29,529 bases of DNA from the NCBI RefSeq assembly GCF_002379585.1, contig NZ_DFUE01000036.1:50496-80024 (forward strand), in the 5' to 3' direction. Origin of the DNA: Pseudomonas sp. UBA4194 (GTDB taxonomy: Bacteria; Pseudomonadota; Gammaproteobacteria; Pseudomonadales; Pseudomonadaceae). The translations under genes were made by a program, and so were the position numbers. Positions 15,316 through 23,543 of the stretch are shown here, in pieces. Positions within the stretch are counted from its first letter, which is position 1; the number at the start of each line of letters is the position of its first letter. The notes beneath the pieces were generated by a model that saw nothing but the letters and a program-made list of their open reading frames with translations, searched no databases and had not been told where the DNA came from.

Positions 15316-18081
15316 TTGCGCTGGCTCAGGACTGCCATAGGACTCACTGTCGGCCTGCTTGCCCTGCTGTGCGTGCTCAACGCACAGGCGGAGCAGGGTA
15401 ACGGCTGGTCCATGCTTTTGGACGACGATGCTCGCCTGCAATTGGCCGACGTGCGCTCCGAGCGTTTTCAGAATCAGTTCGCCCCCATCCAATTGTCGCA
15501 AATCAATGCCGCCGGCCCCCACGGAGCGTTGTGGCTGCACCATCGCCTGCTGCCGACCCAGCAAGAACAACTGCTGCGTATCTTCTCCCCCGATCTGGCT
15601 GCCCTGGATTTCTACGTCCTGGACGGCGAAACGCTGATCAAGCGTACCTCCACCGACACCGATGCGCGCACCGAAGCCCCGCTGGCCAGTGCCGATCACC
15701 TGCTGACCCTGCCCATGAGTCAGGCGCCGCTGGATGTCTATCTGCGCATCGCCTCGGAACACCAGATACGTCCCAGCATCATCCTGCAACCTTCGGCCGC
15801 GGCTGCCGCCGACCAACGTGAGCCGTTGCTGTTCGGCATGCTGTTCGGCTGCATGGCCATGCTGATCCTGCACAACCTCACGCGCTTTGCCTACAGCCGC
15901 TCGGTCAGCAGCTTGTGGCTGGGTTCCTCGCAGCTGTGCCTGCTGGCCTCGGCCCTGATCCTGCTCAACTTCACCGGGCCGTGGGTCAATCTGTGGCCGG
16001 GCGCACGCACCCCGGCGGCCTATACCACCCTGCTGCTGGCCGCGGTCACCGGGCTGATCTTTTCCCTGCGCTTCTTCGCTGCGCGCAGCCATGAACGCTC
16101 CAACCGGATCATCAAGGGCGAGATCGCCCTGATTGCCCTCTGCGGCGTGCTGCTGCTGTTCATCGATGGGTTGCCATTCAACTTCTTTGCCTATGGCCTG
16201 CTCGCCCTGACCAGCCTGACCATGCTGGTGATCGGCCTGTGGCATTGGCAACAGGGCTATCGGCCGGCGCGCACCTTCAGCCTCGGGGTACTGTTGTGCA
16301 ACCTGGGTTGCCTGGTGGTACTGCCTGCTTTGCTCGGGCTGACACGCACCCCTTCGCAATGGCTGATTTTCGCCCTCATGGGCTTTGCCATGGTCGGTGG
16401 GGTGCTGCTCAATGTGGCACTGAGCGAACGCTTGCGCGGCATCAGCGAAGACCGCTACAGCGCCAGCCGCGAATTGGCGGCCAATACGGCCGAGCTGAAT
16501 GCAAAGGCCGAGTTCCTGGCCAAGCTCAGCCACGAAATCCGCACGCCCATGAACGGTGTCCTGGGCATGACCGAGTTGCTGCTGGGCACGCCGTTGTCGG
16601 TCAAGCAACGCGACTACGTGCAGACGATTCACAGCGCGGGCAATGAATTGCTGGGCCTGATCAACGAAATTCTCGACATCTCGAAAATCGAGTCGGGGCA
16701 CATCGAACTCGACGATGTGCAGTTCGATCTGCACGCCTTGATCGAGGACTGCCTGAACATCTTCAGGGCCAAGGCCGAGCAGCAGAACATCGAACTGATC
16801 AGCTTTACCCAGCCCCAGGTCCCCCGGGTCATCAGCGGTGATCCGACGCGTTTGCGCCAGGCCCTGTTGAGCCTGCTGGACAACGCCTTGAAGAAAACCG
16901 ACCAGGGCGAAATTCTGCTGGTGGTGGCGCTGGACCAGCGCGGCGCGGCGCCACGCCTGCGCATCGCCGTGCAGGACAGCGGCGAGCCGATGCCGCCCGC
17001 CGAGCGTGAGGCGTTGCTGCACACCGAGCTGCGCAGCACCAACCTGCTCGACGGCAACCGCCTCAGCGGCCACCTGGGTCTGGTCATCGCCAGGCAGCTG
17101 ATCCTGTTGATGCAGGGCGACTTCGGCATCAAGAGCGGCAGCGACCACGGCAGCACCTTGTGGCTGACACTGCCCCTGGACCCGCAACGCCTGGAGCAGG
17201 CCCCTTCGGATCTGGACCTGCCGCTCAAGGGCGCGCGGGTGCTGGTGGTGGACGACAACGAAACCTGCCGCAAGGTGCTGGTGCAGCAATGCAGCGCCTG
17301 GGGCCTGAACGTCAGCGCCGTGCCTTCAGGCAAAGAAGCCCTGGCGCTGCTGCGCACCAAGGCGCATTTGCGCGACTACTTCGACGTGGTGCTGCTGGAC
17401 CAGAACATGCCGGGCATGACGGGTATGCAACTGGCGGCCAAGATCAAGGAAGATCCGAGCCTGAATCACGACATCCTGCTGATCATGCTCACGGGTATCA
17501 GCAATGCGCCGAGCAAGGTGATTGCGCGCAATGCCGGCATCAAGCGCATCCTGGCCAAGCCCGTCGCCGGCTATACCCTCAAGACCACCCTGGCCGACGA
17601 GCTCAGCCAGCGCGGCAAGGCAGAAGCGCCGCAGCCCACTGCGCCGGTGGAGTTGCCCATGCAATTGCCCAGCGACTTCCGCATCCTGGTGGCCGAGGAC
17701 AACAGCATTTCCACCAAGGTGATCCGCGGCATGCTGGGCAAGCTCAACCTGCACCCGGACACGGCGAGCAATGGCGAGGAAGCGCTCAAGGCCATGAAGG
17801 CGCAGCGTTACGACCTGGTATTGATGGACTGCGAGATGCCTGTGCTGGATGGTTTTTCCGCCACCCAGCAGCTGCGGGCCTGGGAAGTGGGCAATCAGCG
17901 GGTGCGCACGCCAGTCGTGGCGCTGACGGCGCATATCCTCAGTGAACACAAGGACCGGGCGCGCCAGGCCGGGATGGATGGGCACATGGCCAAACCCATC
18001 GAACTGTCGCAACTGCGCGAGCTGATCGAGCACTGGGCGCAAGAGCGGGAGCTGGCACAGGAGCGCCTGGGAACCTTATGA
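15316..18081 (+). CDS. retS: Hybrid sensor histidine kinase RetS
   Basis: RetS controls the switch between acute and chronic lifestyles by binding the sensor GacS and blocking the Gac/Rsm pathway (established in P. aeruginosa). The 921-residue protein has a signal peptide (about 1-26), a periplasmic 7TMR-DISMED2 domain (about 27-160), seven membrane helices (about 170-380), a HisKA domain with the H-box KLSHEIRTPMNG (His406), an ATPase-like domain and two receivers with Asp695 (LLDQNMPG) and Asp838 (LMDCEMP). The ATP-binding G1 motif is degenerate: QDSGEPMPP instead of D-x-G-x-G. The start is TTG, seven bases after AAGGGA; it places the signal peptide properly. It follows purD as in P. aeruginosa. 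Confidence 0.95.
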   Translation: MRWLRTAIGLTVGLLALLCVLNAQAEQGNGWSMLLDDDARLQLADVRSERFQNQFAPIQLSQINAAGPHGALWLHHRLLPTQQEQLLRIFSPDLAALDFYVLDGETLIKRTSTDTDARTEAPLASADHLLTLPMSQAPLDVYLRIASEHQIRPSIILQPSAAAAADQREPLLFGMLFGCMAMLILHNLTRFAYSRSVSSLWLGSSQLCLLASALILLNFTGPWVNLWPGARTPAAYTTLLLAAVTGLIFSLRFFAARSHERSNRIIKGEIALIALCGVLLLFIDGLPFNFFAYGLLALTSLTMLVIGLWHWQQGYRPARTFSLGVLLCNLGCLVVLPALLGLTRTPSQWLIFALMGFAMVGGVLLNVALSERLRGISEDRYSASRELAANTAELNAKAEFLAKLSHEIRTPMNGVLGMTELLLGTPLSVKQRDYVQTIHSAGNELLGLINEILDISKIESGHIELDDVQFDLHALIEDCLNIFRAKAEQQNIELISFTQPQVPRVISGDPTRLRQALLSLLDNALKKTDQGEILLVVALDQRGAAPRLRIAVQDSGEPMPPAEREALLHTELRSTNLLDGNRLSGHLGLVIARQLILLMQGDFGIKSGSDHGSTLWLTLPLDPQRLEQAPSDLDLPLKGARVLVVDDNETCRKVLVQQCSAWGLNVSAVPSGKEALALLRTKAHLRDYFDVVLLDQNMPGMTGMQLAAKIKEDPSLNHDILLIMLTGISNAPSKVIARNAGIKRILAKPVAGYTLKTTLADELSQRGKAEAPQPTAPVELPMQLPSDFRILVAEDNSISTKVIRGMLGKLNLHPDTASNGEEALKAMKAQRYDLVLMDCEMPVLDGFSATQQLRAWEVGNQRVRTPVVALTAHILSEHKDRARQAGMDGHMAKPIELSQLRELIEHWAQERELAQERLGTL

Positions 18082-18091
18082 GCCGTCGCGC

Positions 18092-18742
18092 TCAAATGAC
18101 CAATCGCTCCAGTTCCCGGCTTGCCGATTGAGACAGCCTCGTCGCAATACGCTCCCGGAAGGGCGCGTAGCGCATCGAACTGAACGTGAATGCCGAGCCA
18201 TTGATCCGCAATACCATTTCGCGGCTGGTCTGGTTCCAGAACTCGTGATCGCGGCGCTCGACGTACCCCACTACTTGCAGCCCGCAAGCCAGGATGGTGA
18301 TCTCCCCTGCCGTATCCCGTTCACAGGGCTGCAATTGCCAGGCACGCTTGAATGACTGAGGCTCGCCCGCTGCCAGGAAGCGTCGTACCACGCCTGCGAC
18401 GTCCATGGCCCGCAAGGCACGTGTGGCCAGCCGGCTCAACGCTTGGGTGGCCTGGCCGCCACTGACTGCGAAGCGAACGTTGTCGAGATCGCTGACTCGA
18501 TTGATGACCTGCGGTTGCATGACGATCACTCCCGCCTCCAGGCAACCGTTGGCAAGCATCCAATGACGATGCTGGTCCAACCAGCTCTTCCATAAAACGG
18601 AGCGATTGTAATACTGGCTGGCTCGCTGATCGGCGTACAGCAGCAGATCGCTGATGTCTTCTCGTTCCTGGCGGGTGATATCGGAAGAGAAGGTGAACAG
18701 GGAATCGGCATATCGCCAGGCTTCCTGGCCGCCACCGCTCAT
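18092..18742 (-). CDS. Unrecognised protein, third member of a three-paralogue module
   Basis: A 216-residue, apparently soluble protein with no signal peptide or membrane helix; I do not recognise a named family. It aligns with the 248-residue protein at 19511-20257 without gaps over residues 30-67 (shared I/V30, L35, A37, acidic 38, aromatic 45, W54, M62, G66) and again over the C-terminal part (WQLQPC 135-140 with FQIMPC there; Y192 and L203). It is the last gene of the module and starts inside the stop of the previous gene (ATGA), so the two are probably translated together. It converges on retS with only 10 bases between stops and no terminator. GC is as high as its surroundings. Confidence 0.75.
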   Translation of the reverse strand: MSGGGQEAWRYADSLFTFSSDITRQEREDISDLLLYADQRASQYYNRSVLWKSWLDQHRHWMLANGCLEAGVIVMQPQVINRVSDLDNVRFAVSGGQATQALSRLATRALRAMDVAGVVRRFLAAGEPQSFKRAWQLQPCERDTAGEITILACGLQVVGYVERRDHEFWNQTSREMVLRINGSAFTFSSMRYAPFRERIATRLSQSASRELERLVI

Positions 18743-19415
18743 GTGGGTTCAGCCGGGGCCAGGCGTTGCACCAGCGTCTGGCGCCGGTCGCCGAGCCACT
18801 TGATCAAACCTTCACGCAGGGTTTGGTAGCGGGTTTCCAATAACTGGGCAGCAAAGTAGCGTACCTCCAGGTCGGCGCGCAGGAGATCGACTTGCAATAC
18901 CTGACTCAACCAGTCGGCCTCCAACGGCTGATGCACGCTACGCAGATGACGTGCAAGGTGGCATTGGCATCGACCACGATCAACTGAAGGCCCAGGGGCT
19001 GTGGTTCCTCCATGCTCTCGGAGGGTACGACGGCTGCCGCCGAGCGGGTATGAAGCCGCAGGCGCTCCGCAGCCTCTGAGCCCCGCATCTGCTCGGCCAC
19101 GACACTGGCCAGCGCACCGGTCGAGTCCAGGTAGGGCCAGCGCTCCTGAAGTTCGTCGCGCAGCGCTTGGACCAGGGTGAACGTCGGCGTTCGAAGTGCT
19201 ATATGGCGCTCGCCACGCTCGAGCCGACGCCAGCCCATCTTGCTCATGCTGTGCTGAAACAATTGCTCCCACGTAGCGTGTTCCGCTGCCGTCGGTAGCT
19301 GGGCGTCCGCCTGGATCTGAGCGGTCAGGGTGGAGCTGAGAATATCGCTTTGCAGTTGCGCTGCCAGGGTGGAAGGCAGGACAAGGACCTGCCCGCCTAC
19401 TATATAAACGTCCAT
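18739..19415 (-). pseudogene. Frameshifted second member of the three-paralogue module
   Basis: Read from the ATG at 19415 the frame is normal for 154 codons, then at about 18954 it runs off into an unrelated tail that stops at 18906. Adding one base there restores a 225-residue protein: the continuation ARHLRSVHQPLEADWL follows naturally on DANATL, and its stop (TGA at 18739-18741) overlaps the next ATG as ATGA. Residues 24-62 align without gaps to 58-96 of the 248-residue protein (shared L30, A32, D37, A38, P41, W49, Q51, M57, G61) and the C-terminal YQTLREGLIKWL to its YQRVQAAIERKL. A base run CAAGG at the site would suit either a real deletion or a read error. Function unknown; no signal peptide. 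Confidence 0.7.
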
Positions 19416-19470
19416 GAAATTATCTGCACCTAGAAAGTGTAATTACAAGATATAAACCCACTTTGATAAA

Positions 19471-19504
19471 TGAGCCGGCAACGAGTGCACTCGCTGCCGG
19501 CTCA
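19471..19504. terminator. Strong hairpin between first and second module genes
   Basis: Arms at 19471-19485 and 19490-19504 pair over 15 bases with one mismatch and a TGCA loop. On the minus strand the hairpin begins 6 bases after the stop of the 248-residue gene and is followed by TTTATC, so it can end or reduce transcription of the first gene before the second. It is nearly symmetric, and the plus strand side is followed by GTTATTTT. Confidence 0.7.
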
Positions 19505-19510
19505 GTTATT

Positions 19511-20257
19511 TTACAGAGGCAGATCGTCAAAGAAGCTTTCAGCACTCTCTGTCAGTTTTCGCTCGATGGCGGCTTGCACGCGCTGGTAATGTTTGAAGTT
19601 CAGTTCAATCTGTTCCAGTGAACGAAAGACATCCAAATGCTCTTTCTTCCACTTGACGAACCAAAAGCCACCCTGGGTTTCCTTGCGCTGCAAGTTAAAG
19701 CAGGCCATCAGGCACACCAGGTTTCCGTAACTCGATTCAGCACAAGGCATGATCTGAAAGTTGCTGGAATCCTGATGAGTACTTTTACGCTCAAACTTCA
19801 GACGGGCGTCGTCGTTCTTCTTCAGGGCATCCAGCGCCACGCCGGTCAAGCGCAGGAAGACACCCTTGTTCGGACCGGCGATGGCGCTGATCAACTCCAG
19901 AACGATCTCATTGACCTCGAACTCCACGCCGCTAGGCACATAGCGTTCACGGGGGCTATTGGTGGTGATGAAGCCGCACATCTTCATCACCTTGAGATAG
20001 TGCTGATACCACTCCACCCGCTGGTGCTTCTCCGGAAACGCTGCATCCGAACTGAGTTCTGCCAACAGCGCGATATTCTGCACGGCTTCCTTGTTGGCTG
20101 GCGATACACCGTCCACAAACGCGACCACGGTACTTTCGGCAACGGCCGCGGCAGAGTCGACGGCCACCGCTCGCGAATTAGTCGAGAAGTTTCGCAGGGC
20201 GACGCGAGGCGGCATCTTCAACGCGCTGATGTCATTGAGGCACTGTTCCATGTTCAT
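19511..20257 (-). CDS. Unrecognised protein, first member of a three-paralogue module
   Basis: A 248-residue protein without signal peptide or membrane helix and without a family I can name with confidence. Residues 1-45 are Ala/Val-rich; 46-52 read AFVDGVS; 58-97 are a helical block ending WYQHYLKVMKMCGF; 165-190 contain FQIMPC and LMAC; the C-terminus (224-235, YQRVQAAIERKL) looks like an amphipathic helix. The same blocks occur in both following genes. The ATG at 20257 has a good site (AAGGAAAG, 6 bases before). Base composition is lower in GC: 58 of 120 bases at 19561-19680, against 43 of 60 at 18361-18420, suggesting separate origin. It lies 234 bases after cobJ on the same strand. Confidence 0.78.
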   Translation of the reverse strand: MNMEQCLNDISALKMPPRVALRNFSTNSRAVAVDSAAAVAESTVVAFVDGVSPANKEAVQNIALLAELSSDAAFPEKHQRVEWYQHYLKVMKMCGFITTNSPRERYVPSGVEFEVNEIVLELISAIAGPNKGVFLRLTGVALDALKKNDDARLKFERKSTHQDSSNFQIMPCAESSYGNLVCLMACFNLQRKETQGGFWFVKWKKEHLDVFRSLEQIELNFKHYQRVQAAIERKLTESAESFFDDLPL

Positions 20258-20300
20258 GAAGTTCTTTCCTTAGTTCAATTAACCCGGTGAATTCCGGAAC

Positions 20301-20504
20301 TTGAAGATAAGCAAACAACTCCATGAAGTCCAGAGACTGAAGGTGCGTGAAAAAAACATCTCAAAAACGTTCTGGGCCAGTCTGGCCGCGGCCTGCAGCC
20401 TTATATGCGTCTTTTTCGGTATCAGAGAATGGCTTGTGGAACAGCCGCGCACAAAACGGCGGCTGCCCACTTCCGAGCGCTATCGTGGCAATCAGCGTTT
20501 TTGA
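20301..20504 (+). CDS. Doubtful small membrane protein frame
   Basis: A 67-codon frame opening with TTG has a basic N-terminus and one hydrophobic segment (about 24-42, FWASLAAACSLICVFFGI). It lies antisense to the gap between cobJ and the three-gene module and overlaps the end of cobJ by 13 bases. There is no convincing ribosome site. It could be a small membrane protein, a gene remnant or chance. Confidence 0.15.
   Translation: MKISKQLHEVQRLKVREKNISKTFWASLAAACSLICVFFGIREWLVEQPRTKRRLPTSERYRGNQRF
20442..20465. terminator. Hairpin downstream of cobJ
   Basis: A perfect 7-base stem (CAGCCGC at 20442-20448, GCGGCTG at 20459-20465) with a 10-base loop lies 27 bases after the cobJ stop on the minus strand. 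No T run follows, so it is only a possible terminator between the cob operon and the three-gene module. Confidence 0.3.
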
Positions 20505-22186
20505 CCGTACCAACGCGGTGTATACACCCACTCCCCGCCCCCGGCCCTGGCAAAGGTGCAGGTGGTCGACGAACCCACCAGAACCATCGTGCGCATGTCC
20601 ACCTGCTCTGGCGTCAATGCGCCCAAGGTCACCACCCGCAACGTCTGCCCTGGACGGCCGATATCACGGCCCAGCACTACCGGTGTTTCCGGCAAACGAT
20701 GCAGACGTACGATTTCCAGCGCGCGCCCCAGCTGCCACGGCCGTGACCTGGAGATGGGGTTGTAGAACGCCAGCGCCAGATCGGCCTGGCAGGCCAGGTC
20801 CAGTCGCTTCTCGATGATGTCCCAGGGCTTGAGGTTGTCTGACAGCGAGATCACGCAGAAATCATGCCCCAGCGGCGCACCGGCTTGAGCAGCGGTAGCG
20901 AGCGAGGCCGAGACGCCCGGCAGCATCTCGAGCTCCACCGAATGCCAGCTCGGATCGCTGGATTCGTGCAGCGCTTCCAGCACGGCCGCGGCCATGGCAA
21001 ACACGCCCGGGTCGCCGGACGACACCACCACTACCGAACGCCCGCTGGCAGCCAGCTCGAAGGCATGCCGCGCACGCTGCATCTCTTCACGGTTGTCGGT
21101 GCAATGCCGCACCTGGTCGGGGCGAAACGGACCGGCCATGCGTACGTAGGTTTCATAACCCAGCACGTCGTTGGCTCGAGCCAGCTCGGCCTTGACCGCC
21201 GGCACCATCAGGTCCGAAGCCCCGGGGCCGAGGCCGATCACCGCCAGACGTCCCCGTGGCCGGCCAATACTGGCGATGTCTATGGGTTGCTGGGCTACGG
21301 CAATGGCCAGGCTGTCGCCCACCCGCGTGGGGGGCAGCCATTGCGGTACCGCCCGAGCCGCCAATTGCGCCACGTCATCGGCTGCCGGGGCAAATCGCAG
21401 CGGTACGCCCAGTGCAGCGGCGGCCTCTTGCAGGCGGGGATCGGCCATATCGGCATCCGCGGCCAGCAAGCAGGCCAGGGACGGCTGGGCGATGCGGGCT
21501 TCGTGCAATGCCGCGCGCACGGCATCGGCCAGCGCAGGCAAACGTGGGTCCACCGCGACCAGCACATTGCGTGGGTAGATCAACAGTTCGTTGGCAGACG
21601 GTTCGCGCTCGTCGCAGCCAATGTGAATGGCCAGCCGCGACTGCGCTGCCTCTGGCAGCCGTGCCTGAGCCAGCCAGGGCGCATCGCCTTCGACCCGCAC
21701 GGTTTCGCCCGCCAGCAAATCGGAGACGAAGCGCTTGCCCAGTTCCAGGTCCCCCAGCGCGTAGCCATCGGGCGGGTTGAGCAAGCATGTGCCAAAGCGC
21801 AGTTCACCGCTGGTGGTGATGGCAGGTGCCACGGCCAGCGCCGCGGCGATTTCGCGGGCAAGTACATTGACTCCGCCCAAGCCACCGAGCAGTGGCACCA
21901 CGGCACTGCCGTCCTCCGCCACGGCCAGCACGGGGGGCTCGGCGCCTTTTTCCAGCAGCACCGGTGCCAGGCTGCGGATGACGATGCCTGCCGCGCACAG
22001 GGCGAGGATCGGCGTATCGCGCTGGTAAAGCTCGCGCAGGGTGGCACCGAAGTCGTGGTAGACCCGGTCGGCGCCCACCACGCGTTCGGCCAGGCCATGA
22101 ATCAGCGCCTGTGGATAAAGCTGCTGCAGCGCGCGAGCCGTGGCCAGCGCGCCGTTGCCCAGAATGACGATTGCCGGAGTGTTCAT
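20492..22186 (-). CDS. cobJ: Precorrin-3B C17-methyltransferase fused to a CbiG/CobE-like domain
   Basis: The 564-residue protein is a fusion. Residues about 1-315 resemble CbiG (N, middle and C parts; CobE-like segment with SLACLLAADADMADP), and about 320-564 are a SAM-dependent tetrapyrrole methylase (GRLAVIGLGPGASDLMVPA; SSGDPGVFAMA; YNPISRSR). CobJ methylates C17 and contracts the ring during aerobic corrin synthesis; CbiG is a lactone-opening enzyme of the anaerobic route, so the role of the N-terminal half here is open. The start at 22186 (MNTPAIVILG) shares its A with the cobI stop (TGATG); a start four codons upstream is possible but lies within cobI. Last gene of the cobGHIJ operon. 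Confidence 0.93.
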   Translation of the reverse strand: MNTPAIVILGNGALATARALQQLYPQALIHGLAERVVGADRVYHDFGATLRELYQRDTPILALCAAGIVIRSLAPVLLEKGAEPPVLAVAEDGSAVVPLLGGLGGVNVLAREIAAALAVAPAITTSGELRFGTCLLNPPDGYALGDLELGKRFVSDLLAGETVRVEGDAPWLAQARLPEAAQSRLAIHIGCDEREPSANELLIYPRNVLVAVDPRLPALADAVRAALHEARIAQPSLACLLAADADMADPRLQEAAAALGVPLRFAPAADDVAQLAARAVPQWLPPTRVGDSLAIAVAQQPIDIASIGRPRGRLAVIGLGPGASDLMVPAVKAELARANDVLGYETYVRMAGPFRPDQVRHCTDNREEMQRARHAFELAASGRSVVVVSSGDPGVFAMAAAVLEALHESSDPSWHSVELEMLPGVSASLATAAQAGAPLGHDFCVISLSDNLKPWDIIEKRLDLACQADLALAFYNPISRSRPWQLGRALEIVRLHRLPETPVVLGRDIGRPGQTLRVVTLGALTPEQVDMRTMVLVGSSTTCTFARAGGGEWVYTPRWYGQKR

Positions 22187-22920
22187 CAGCCCTGCCACCT
22201 TTCGCCAGGCACGATGATCAGCGAGAAGTACGGTGACGACATCGGATCGACCTCTGCCAGGGGCACGATCTTCTGGTTGGCCATGGTCGCGCGCTCGACG
22301 TAGAGCGCGCGGTCGGCCAAGCCCAGTTCGGCCAGCACCTGGCGCACCTTGGGAAAGTTGCGACCCAGCTTCATGATCACCGCCGCGTCGGCATCCGCCA
22401 GGCGCCGCTTGAGGTCATCGGCGGGCAGCACACCGGACAGTACCGACAGGCTCTGATTGCGATACACCAGCGGAGCACCCAGCACCGAGGCGCCGCCCAG
22501 CATCGAGCAGACACCGGGGATCACCTGAGCCTTGTAGCGCTCGGCCAGGCGGTCATGCAGGTACATGTAGGAGCCATAGAAGAACGGGTCGCCTTCGCAG
22601 ATCACCGCCACATCACGCCCGGCATCCAGATGGGCGGCCACGTCGAGACTGGCGACATCGTAGAAGTCGCTGATCACCTGTTCGTAGGACAACGGCGCCG
22701 GCAAGGCTTCGGTGGTCACCGGGTACACCAGTGGCAGCAAGGTCTGCTGGGCCTGCAGATGCCCTTCGATGATGCCGAAGGCATTGCCCTTCTTGCCCTT
22801 GGCCACGAAGTAGGCCACCACCGGCGCCTCGCGCAGCAGGCGCAGGGCCTTGAGGGTAATCAGCTCAGGGTCGCCGGGGCCGACACCCAGGCCGAGCAAA
22901 CGTCCACGCGGCTGCATCAT
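22186..22920 (-). CDS. cobI: Precorrin-2 C20-methyltransferase
   Basis: CobI adds a methyl group from SAM at C20 of precorrin-2, the branch into corrin synthesis. The 244-residue protein has the methylase signature GRLLGLGVGPGDPELITLKA near the start, the CEGDPFFYGSYMY loop (about 95-107) and IPGVCSMLGGAS. The start MMQPRGRL overlaps the cobH stop as ATGA; a second ATG follows directly at 22917, so the true start may be one codon later. It is between cobH and cobJ with no gap. Confidence 0.96.
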   Translation of the reverse strand: MMQPRGRLLGLGVGPGDPELITLKALRLLREAPVVAYFVAKGKKGNAFGIIEGHLQAQQTLLPLVYPVTTEALPAPLSYEQVISDFYDVASLDVAAHLDAGRDVAVICEGDPFFYGSYMYLHDRLAERYKAQVIPGVCSMLGGASVLGAPLVYRNQSLSVLSGVLPADDLKRRLADADAAVIMKLGRNFPKVRQVLAELGLADRALYVERATMANQKIVPLAEVDPMSSPYFSLIIVPGERWQG

Positions 22921-23543
22921 TCGACCTCCGTGGCCAAGGCATTGACCGCCGCCGCAGCCATGGCGCTGCCGCCTTTGCGCCCTTGCACGATGACGAAAGG
23001 CACGCCACGGCTGTCGGCGGCCAGCATCGCCTTGGACTCTGCCGCGCCCACGAAGCCGACGGGAAAGCCCAGAATCAAGGCCGGCTTCGGAGCGCCGGCG
23101 TCGATCATGTCCAGCAGGTAGAACAGCGCCGTGGGGGCGTTGCCGATCACTACTACTGCGCCTTCCAGATGGGGCCGCCACAATTCCAGGGCCACCGCCG
23201 AGCGGGTGTTGCCAAGCGCTTTGGCCAGGTCGGGCACGCTGTCGTCCTTGAGGGTACAGATCACCTCGTTGTTGGCCGGCAGGCGGGCACGGGTGATGCC
23301 TTCGGCGACCATGCGCGCATCGCAGAGGATCGGCGCACCCGCGGCCAGGGCGTCGCGCCCTGCCTTGCCCGCGCCTTCGGAGAAGCGCAGGTCCTGCACC
23401 ACCTCGACCATGCCGCAGGCGTGGATCACGCGTACGGCCAGTTTCTCCAGGTCGGCAGGGATCGCGTCGAGGTTGGCTTCGGCGCGGATGATGGCGAAGG
23501 AATTGCGATAGATCTCCTGACCATCGCGGATGTACTCAATCAT
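22917..23543 (-). CDS. cobH: Precorrin-8X methylmutase
   Basis: CobH moves a methyl group from C11 to C12 of precorrin-8X to give hydrogenobyrinate. The 208-residue protein begins MIEYIRDGQEIYRNSFAIIR, the family opening with the substrate-binding region, and contains the active-site histidine in VIHACGM (about 43) and NAPTALF and GFPVGFVGAAESK loops. The start at 23543 gives the normal length and overlaps cobG by 8 bases; the open frame runs further upstream, but only inside cobG. Confidence 0.96.
   Translation of the reverse strand: MIEYIRDGQEIYRNSFAIIRAEANLDAIPADLEKLAVRVIHACGMVEVVQDLRFSEGAGKAGRDALAAGAPILCDARMVAEGITRARLPANNEVICTLKDDSVPDLAKALGNTRSAVALELWRPHLEGAVVVIGNAPTALFYLLDMIDAGAPKPALILGFPVGFVGAAESKAMLAADSRGVPFVIVQGRKGGSAMAAAAVNALATEVE

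Noticed and set aside
15298..17289. Long minus-strand frame opposite retS
   Set aside because: Gln-rich, low-complexity shadow of the retS reading frame with no domain or ribosome site.
18739..19272. A separate 177-residue gene on the minus strand
   Set aside because: Only its last 70 or so residues look real; the first part is a shadow of the upstream frame. It is the C-terminus of the frameshifted second module gene.
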